A stretch of DNA of 64,000 bases from Perilla frutescens. Its lineage: Eukaryota; Streptophyta; Magnoliopsida; Lamiales; Lamiaceae. Under the pieces are notes generated by a model that saw only the letters and a list, made by a program, of their open reading frames with translations, searched no databases and was not told the DNA's origin. Positions 58,251 through 64,000 of the stretch are shown here, one piece after another. Location of the stretch: the NCBI GenBank assembly GCA_026008535.1, contig BRKX01000001.1, positions 42,317,317-42,381,316 of the forward strand. The letters are read 5' to 3'. Numbering within the stretch: position 1 is the first letter of the stretch; each line of letters opens with the position of its first letter. A program made the position numbers and the translations under genes.

Positions 58251-59224
58251 AAGCAAAATTTTGTTTTTGGTTCCTGTACTTTTAAATTTTTCTGAATTGG
58301 GTCCCTCTATTTTATTTGATTAAAATGAAGTCCCTGTACTATCAATTTGGTTAAAATGAGGTGCCTCTCCTATCAATTTAGATAAAATCAAGTCCATCAG
58401 GACTCGATTTTATCTAAATTGATAGTACAGGGACTCGATTTTAACTAAAATTGAAAGTATAGGGACACAATTTTAAAATAAAAATAAAAATTGAAAAAAA
58501 TAAATAAACAACAATAAAAAATAAATATATATTGAATTTTTTAAGATAAAATTTATTTAAAAATTAAAAAATAAATTTAATGATCTTTTTATAACCACTA
58601 TAATTTTATGTTTTGATTTGGATTTATTATTTTTTGAAAAAAAAAATCAAACAAAAGTTTTAAAAATTTGATTTTTATTCAACTGTTGTTTGATTTTTTT
58701 TAATTTACTCTTTTAAAAATAAATTAAAATTGCATAATTTTATAAAAATTAAATTATTTAATTTTTTGCAATTTATTTTTAAAATTAAAAAATGAATACA
58801 AAATTAAACCTATTTTTTGATTTTTTTTAAAATAATAAATAAAAATAAAACTTAAAATTACATGGGTTTCAAAAAATTAAATTTAATTAAATTTATATTT
58901 TATTTTTATTTAATTTTTTACTTAAAAAATTAATTTGTATTTATTTTATTTTTATTTAATTATTTTTTCAATTTTCATTAGTTTATGAATTTTTATTTTA
59001 AAATTGGGTCCCTATACTTTCAATTTTAGTTAAAATCGAGTCCATGTACTATCAATTCAGATAAAATCAAGTTTCCCATGGACTTGATTTTATCTAAATT
59101 GATAGTAAAAGGACCTCATTTTAACTAAATTGATAGTACAGGGACTTCATTTGAATCAAATGAAGTAGAGGGACCCAAATCAGAAAAATTTAAAAGTACA
59201 GGGACTAAAAATAGGGTTTTGCCA
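58251..59224. mobile_element. Foldback element, copy 2 (GGTCCCTGTACTT family)
   Basis: Same family and orientation as 56322-57171, 974 bp. It begins AAGCAAAATTTTGTTTTTGG and ends AAAAATAGGGTTTTGCCA, flanked by a perfect 7-bp TTATAAT on each side (58244-58250, 59225-59231). Each terminal arm of about 200 bases is itself a hairpin (ATCAATTTAGATAAAATCAA pairing with its complement). The core matches copy 1 almost base for base. The full left arm here shows what copy 1 lost. Confidence 0.8.
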
Positions 59225-59707
59225 TTATAATATAATAAATTTTATTTTTATGACAACTATTATTAAAACTATGTAATTTTGATGTTGGTACATGAACACA
59301 AATCGGACAGGAGATGTCATCTAATTTTTTAGTTGATTAATAATCATATAATAGATTATCTTAAGGGCAAATTTATCCACTTGTCAAGACCAAATTTAGG
59401 TATTTCGTTAGATTTAAATTTCCAATTTTTCATAAATAATTAAAATTGTAATTAATCAATCCAAAATTATTAACGTATCACCAACTGAACAGAGCAACCC
59501 CACCAAACCAACCAAACAAAACAGGTCTAAGAGAAGAGCTATCAGCAAAAATAAATGCTCATCAATGACATAAATCAATAAATTTTCAATCCAAAAAATA
59601 AATAAATTGAATCTATAGTATTAAAACGAAAGAATAAATGGTTCCACATGCCGTATACAAACTGGAAATTGGTAAAGAGCCATATAGATATAGATATAGT
59701 TCTCCAA
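59225..59707. other. 3' flank of the rhomboid gene
   Basis: AT-rich DNA including the probable 3' UTR of the minus-strand rhomboid gene next to 59708. No other feature is visible. Confidence 0.5.
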
Positions 59708-61881
59708 TTAGTTACTACAGCTCCATCTTGAGGTAGGAACACAGCTTAGATAATGGCACCAACTGCATTTATCGTTTCCATTTTCTCCTTTGAACAACAT
59801 CACCAGCCCTACTGTGAATCTGCACCATTTCAGACAATACGACACGCATTATTTTCTCGACAAAGCATATGTTTAATCGCGCAATAGAACCTTAGCTAAA
59901 ACAAGACCATCATAAGAGCAAAATGTATATAATGTGTTGTGACATAATGATTTTGTTTCAATCTTGCCATAGGTTGTACAAAAATTTGCACTCATGAATC
60001 TATCATATGCATAACTTAGATGAGTTGTAGAAGTATGGCGCCTTACCCGATAATAAAGAGAACAGTGGCAACAATCCAGAGAACATATTGGTACGCTGTG
60101 TACTTGGACTTCAGGCGAGTACCAGCTGGCAGACGACGGCCCTCCAACCAACCAAATTGGGGTCGAACGAGGAACACGAAACCCAAGAGGAACCCGCTCA
60201 AAAACCCTCCGATATGAGCAAAGTTGTCTACATGTGGAAGAATTCCAACGGCCAGATTAATTGCAATGATCACCACCAGAGTAAACAGAGCAGCTGCCTG
60301 TGGGAAGAAGATTAACAATGATGAATGAATGGAATTTAAATTTCTCCAAAGATGCCGAAAATCCAATATTCGGTAAAAGATCAATGGTGAGGAAATAAAG
60401 TTTGGTTAAAACCGAAGATGGATTTTCCTATACGAAGATCTCAACTTCAAAATTTTGCCTTGACATCAGAAGTTACCTTGTTTGCATAAATCGTCCAGTT
60501 GGTAAGTAATTCCGATAACATTGCTCCAAGAAGTCCAAATACAGCACCGGAAGCTCCAACAGAGATACTATTGTGAATAAACAGCGAAGACAGAATGCTT
60601 CCCCCGATCCCTGACAATAGGTAAATCACACCTACTCGCACTGCATCACACACGAAGAAACTTTCATGAGTAGATGAATGAATGATAAGCACTCTAGTTA
60701 TTTAAACCACTGAAGAAGATCAATGCAGAAATGCAAGAGAAACTAAGAGAGTGTAACACAAAATGAATAAAGAAAAATCCTCGCGTGCAATGCAGGCTCA
60801 TCAGCAAAAACATATAATCGTGTTGATACACCAGATTTTCTTTATAAACTGTATCAAATTTAGTTACTTAAGATGCTACTAACCGAATCCAAATTGCTGT
60901 TCGAGACGGATTCCAATAAAAACCAAGCTCAGCATGTTTGCAAGTAAATGAATAACACCAGCATGCAGCCAGATACAAGTAAAGAGCCTCCATGATTGGT
61001 TCTGATGCACGATTTTGTTCCACTCAAGCGCTCCCAGTTTTTCCAGTCTGCAAAAGTAGAAGTACGAGTGAATGAATGAATCTGTGTCGAGTAGGAAGAT
61101 GAAAATTTTGATATCATGAAGGTACAAACAAGCGCTACTCTAATAAGCTGAGATTGCATAAACAAAGAACCATTCCTAATCATCCAAACGCACCCCATCG
61201 ACAACCAGAATTTCTGGTGATGATGCAGCGAAATACAAGCCATTTAAAAGAGACATATTATCATTTAGGTTAACTTGAATAATTATATTATTGGTAATAA
61301 TCCCATCATTGCCATCACATTCTCCTTGCTAAGTTGCTTTTTTAGATTTTCACAATCTTGGAGAAATTAAATGTCACAAATTCAAATTGGCAACTGAGTA
61401 TCCTTGAGGCCAGATAGAATTTTCTTAAGATATCATTATGAAGGCATCTGTGAAATGTTACAATTGAAACTAATTAGATGAATAATGTAAATCAAATAGG
61501 AAATCTATATTTTAGTAGAAACAAATTTCACAACAAGGCTACATATCTCATATTGGAAGCTAATAATCCATAAATATTTCTAGAGAACAAGAAATTCAGA
61601 GAATTGTTTGTATTTTGTTTTTTTGAGAAAGAAATTCAGAGACTCGCACACGAACTAATCCCGCAAACAAATTTTCATAGCCCCCAAAAGAGAAGCAAAA
61701 GCTCAACCCTAAACCTATGAATTAAAATACAAAATAAAATAGTAAGAATCAAATCCAAAACAAACTAAAACCACAAAATCAATTCACAACTATAAAGCAT
61801 TGCTACACATCATGATCAATCAACACATTAAACAATCATGACCCAATTCAGACAGCAACCAAAAAATTTAAGAATGGTTAA

Positions 61882-61947
<66 letters not shown>

Positions 61948-62241
61948 AGTTTACGCAGAGGAAGAGGGGCCGAAGAGGGGGTTTTCCCTAAGGGGCTGAA
62001 AGGAGAGGCGGCCAAGAAACTTGGCGACGCAATCACCATTACCAACATGATTCTTGGGACAATTGTTGACAAACATGATCACCACAAACATCGCAACATT
62101 GGCCACCACAATCATCGGCACCAACCACGAAGTCCAATGCCTGTCTGAATGCTCCATATCATATGCTGCTGCTGCTGAGTAATTTTGTGGGTATCTGCTC
62201 TTAGTTGGTGCACCCCTCTCCAGATCGCTATTCCCCATCAT
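59708..62241 (-). CDS. Rhomboid-like intramembrane serine protease
   Basis: Multi-pass membrane protease of the plant RBL family, expected in the Golgi/secretory pathway by family. Exons in coding order: 61955-62241, 60884-61047, 60477-60640, 60047-60297, 59708-59819; total 325 residues from MMGN (or 324 from MGN three bases later). The hydrophilic N-terminus (DLERGAPTKSRYP) precedes TM1 (WLVPMIVVANVAMFVVIMFV). The L1-loop WR is at 115-116 (SWRLFTCIWLHAG). HLLANM carries His129 and Asn133. GASGAVFG gives the nucleophile Ser181, and NFAHIGGF the catalytic His233. Both members of the Ser-His dyad are present, so an active enzyme is expected. The Cys-rich tail CSWCHYLSCVPTSRWSC is typical of plant RBL1/2-type proteins. 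No truncation or frameshift. Confidence 0.95.
61887..61942. repeat. (GA)n run at the start of rhomboid intron 1
   Basis: About 28 GA units on the plus strand, (CT)n on the coding strand, begin a dozen bases after the intron 1 donor at 61954. A second, similar run lies in the 5' UTR at 62346-62394. Confidence 0.9.
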
Positions 62242-62343
62242 TGTGGGTATCTGCAACTTCTTCAACTTATTTATGCAACTTCTTGATTTTATCTCTGTCG
62301 CTGTTCAAAAGGGTGGAGTAGCTTCAGGAGAATTCAAGAATTG

Positions 62344-62345
<2 letters not shown>

Positions 62346-62394
<49 letters not shown>
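62346..62394. repeat. (GA)n run in the rhomboid 5' UTR or promoter
   Basis: About 24 GA units, (CT)n on the coding strand, lie about 105-150 bases upstream of the start codon, where the leader or core promoter should be. Confidence 0.85.
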
Positions 62395-62398
<4 letters not shown>

Positions 62399-63309
62399 CT
62401 TTCAGTTTGATTTTTTGGGAATTCAATTTGAGAGGTAAATGTGGTTTGAGGAGAAGAAGAAAGTAGTGAAAAAATAGAGTTGGCGTTGTCTAATGTCGAT
62501 TTCAAATGAATTAAGGTTTGGATTAGTGCGTGCGTGTGTTTTGCGTGTTTTAAGGTTTTGTTTTGTTGATGAGTTGTGTCAATGGAGGTTCCAGTTTCGT
62601 GTGATGCTTCTATTTTATTTTTTTTTAAAAAGAGAATCTTTAAATAAAATATTTCATTTTAATATTTTCGTCACGTACAAAATCCAAAATTTTCGCATAA
62701 TTTACAATTTTGTGGTTACTAATGTTAAGTTAATGATTCTATCATTTCGTACAGTTAACCATTGTATTTCAAATTAAGTAGGGTTAGTTATACCTTAATA
62801 GCCCAATGTTTAGGATTGTTATAAACTCTGTCTCAATTTTTCAAAAAATATAGATTGATATCTAACATTTTTTGGAATCTTGCATGGATTTTGTTGCCCG
62901 AATTAATACGTATTTGGATATGAAGATTCAGAAATCCACGTTAGATATGGGATGTCACATATTTGCTCAATCTTATATTTTACTCCATTGCTCTCGTAAA
63001 CATTGATATTTTAACCTTTTAATTTTACAATAATGCTATCCAATGAGAATGTGGCTAGCCAGAATTGAATTTTTAATAATTAATAAAATTGTATTTTATT
63101 AATGGGGAGGTCTTCTGTGCAGGAGCCTCTCCTGTGAGACGTGTGCGACGCGACCCACGCGCGCCCGCGTTGACTCACGCCCGCATTTTCATTTTTTTTT
63201 TGTCGTTTTCTGCTGCGTTTTTTGTTTTTTTTCTTTCTTTTTCTGTTTATTTGTTACGTTTTCTTTTACGTTTTTTTTCTGTATTTCTTTTTCTTATTTC
63301 TTAAAAAAA
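62395..63309. other. Upstream region of the rhomboid gene and intergenic DNA
   Basis: No gene is visible. A GC-rich patch at 63105-63185 (CCTCTCCTGTGAGACGTGTG, GCGACCCACGCGCGCCCGCG) stands out from the AT-rich surroundings, and a second one lies at 63583-63650 (GCGGGTCGGCCCGGGTCGGA). They flank the A-rich array and may be the two ends of one transposable element, which I could not prove. Confidence 0.45.
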
Positions 63310-63525
63310 CACATATAAATCCCTAAAAAAATCCCCCCAAATAAATTATAAAAAACACAAAATAAACCCTAAAAACACCCCAAAAAAATCATAAAAAACA
63401 GAAAATAAACCCCTAAAAACACCCCCCAAAAAATCCTAAAAAATACAAAATAAACCCCTAAAAACACCCCCAAAAATACAAAATAAACCCCTAAAAAACC
63501 CCCAAAAAACAGAAAAAAAAAACAA
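63310..63525. repeat. Degenerate A-rich tandem array (AAACCCCTAAAAACACCCC)
   Basis: A unit of about 38-50 bp, ATAAACCCCTAAAAACACCCC plus an A-rich spacer (ATCCTAAAAAATACAAA), repeats four to five times with small changes. It resembles the array at 9560-9790. It is asymmetric (A/C on one strand) and non-coding. Confidence 0.75.
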
Positions 63526-64000
63526 AAAAAACACGAATTGGTACTATGGGTGGCGAATTTTTTTTTTTTTTCATTGGTCAGATGCGGGTCGGCCCGGGTC
63601 GGAGCGGGTCCGTCTCATGGGCCGACCCATGCATCTGATGCACATGAGACTTTGCGTTTATTAATAAGTTAATTAGTAAATGTTAATGTTTTTACTATAC
63701 TGTCATTCTCTCATCAATAATTAGTGATTGTATTTAATTACCAAAATCACTACAAGAAACAGAAGAAATAGCAATAAAAATTAGCAGTGCAGCTTCATCT
63801 TCTTCTCTTTTTTTTCAAATTTTAATCTACTTATTCACATTTTTTTCCTTATTATCATAATCTTTAATTTGATTTTCGCCCCAATTAATGTTGCTGATTT
63901 TTAGGGAAATCTTTTTACCAATTATTCATCACAAGTGGGAATTAATTAGAGAGGATTAGCCCTAATTTTTATGAAGGGCATCAATGTAATCGGTGTTTTA
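63526..64000. other. Intergenic, no gene seen
   Basis: The GC-rich patch at 63583-63650 is followed by AT-rich DNA to the window end. No gene is visible. Confidence 0.5.

Noticed and set aside
18863..62241. A biosynthetic gene cluster around the P450
   Set aside because: The neighbours are NOT2, a kinase, an IQD protein and a rhomboid protease, with no other metabolic enzymes.
63089..63304. 71-codon open frame rich in Phe and Leu
   Set aside because: It is translated poly-T DNA following a GC patch; low complexity.

Overview
This window is nuclear DNA from a flowering plant, most likely a dicot. The evidence is split genes with short GT-AG introns, very AT-rich intergenic DNA, and plant-type protein families (CYP87 P450, NOT2/VIP2, Raf-like PAS kinase, IQD, plant rhomboid). 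It also carries plant transposon types (MULE, hAT, Stowaway, Helitron, SINE). I cannot name the species. A Lamiales-like asterid is possible, but that is a guess.

Five protein-coding genes could be rebuilt exon by exon with consistent reading phase: (1) a CYP87-type cytochrome P450 (18863-21043, +, 9 exons, 472 aa); (2) a NOT2/VIP2 subunit of the CCR4-NOT complex (23204-28478, -, 14 coding exons, 578 aa, with a further 5' UTR exon near 29251-29475); (3) a PAS-domain Raf-like protein kinase (35060-39697, +, 15 exons, 757 aa); (4) an IQD (IQ67-domain) calmodulin-binding protein (51572-54761, +, 4 exons, 484 aa); (5) a rhomboid-like intramembrane serine protease (59708-62241, -, 5 exons, 325 aa). 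They are unrelated housekeeping, regulatory and metabolic genes, not a gene cluster.

Layout: 1-2650 holds a decayed MULE transposase and a deleted hAT element. 2651-18800 has no gene and is filled with SINE, Stowaway and Helitron remnants and simple repeats. 18.8-29.5 kb holds the P450 and VIP2 genes, separated by two MULE-type MITEs. 29.5-34.8 kb is intergenic. 34.85-39.7 kb is the kinase. 39.7-51.5 kb is a second gene-poor stretch with a 1.7 kb inverted-repeat element and a transposon inserted in another transposon. 51.57-54.76 kb is the IQD gene. 55-59.2 kb is a nest of foldback elements. 59.7-62.2 kb is the rhomboid gene. 62.4-64 kb is repeat-rich.

I saw no tRNA or rRNA gene, no CRISPR array, and no reverse transcriptase or integrase coding sequence. 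The most interesting material is the mobile-element archaeology: nested insertions with recognisable target-site duplications, twin foldback elements whose arms are themselves hairpins, and a TIR element that appears to carry two exons of a gene. I did not find a convincing new biological system.
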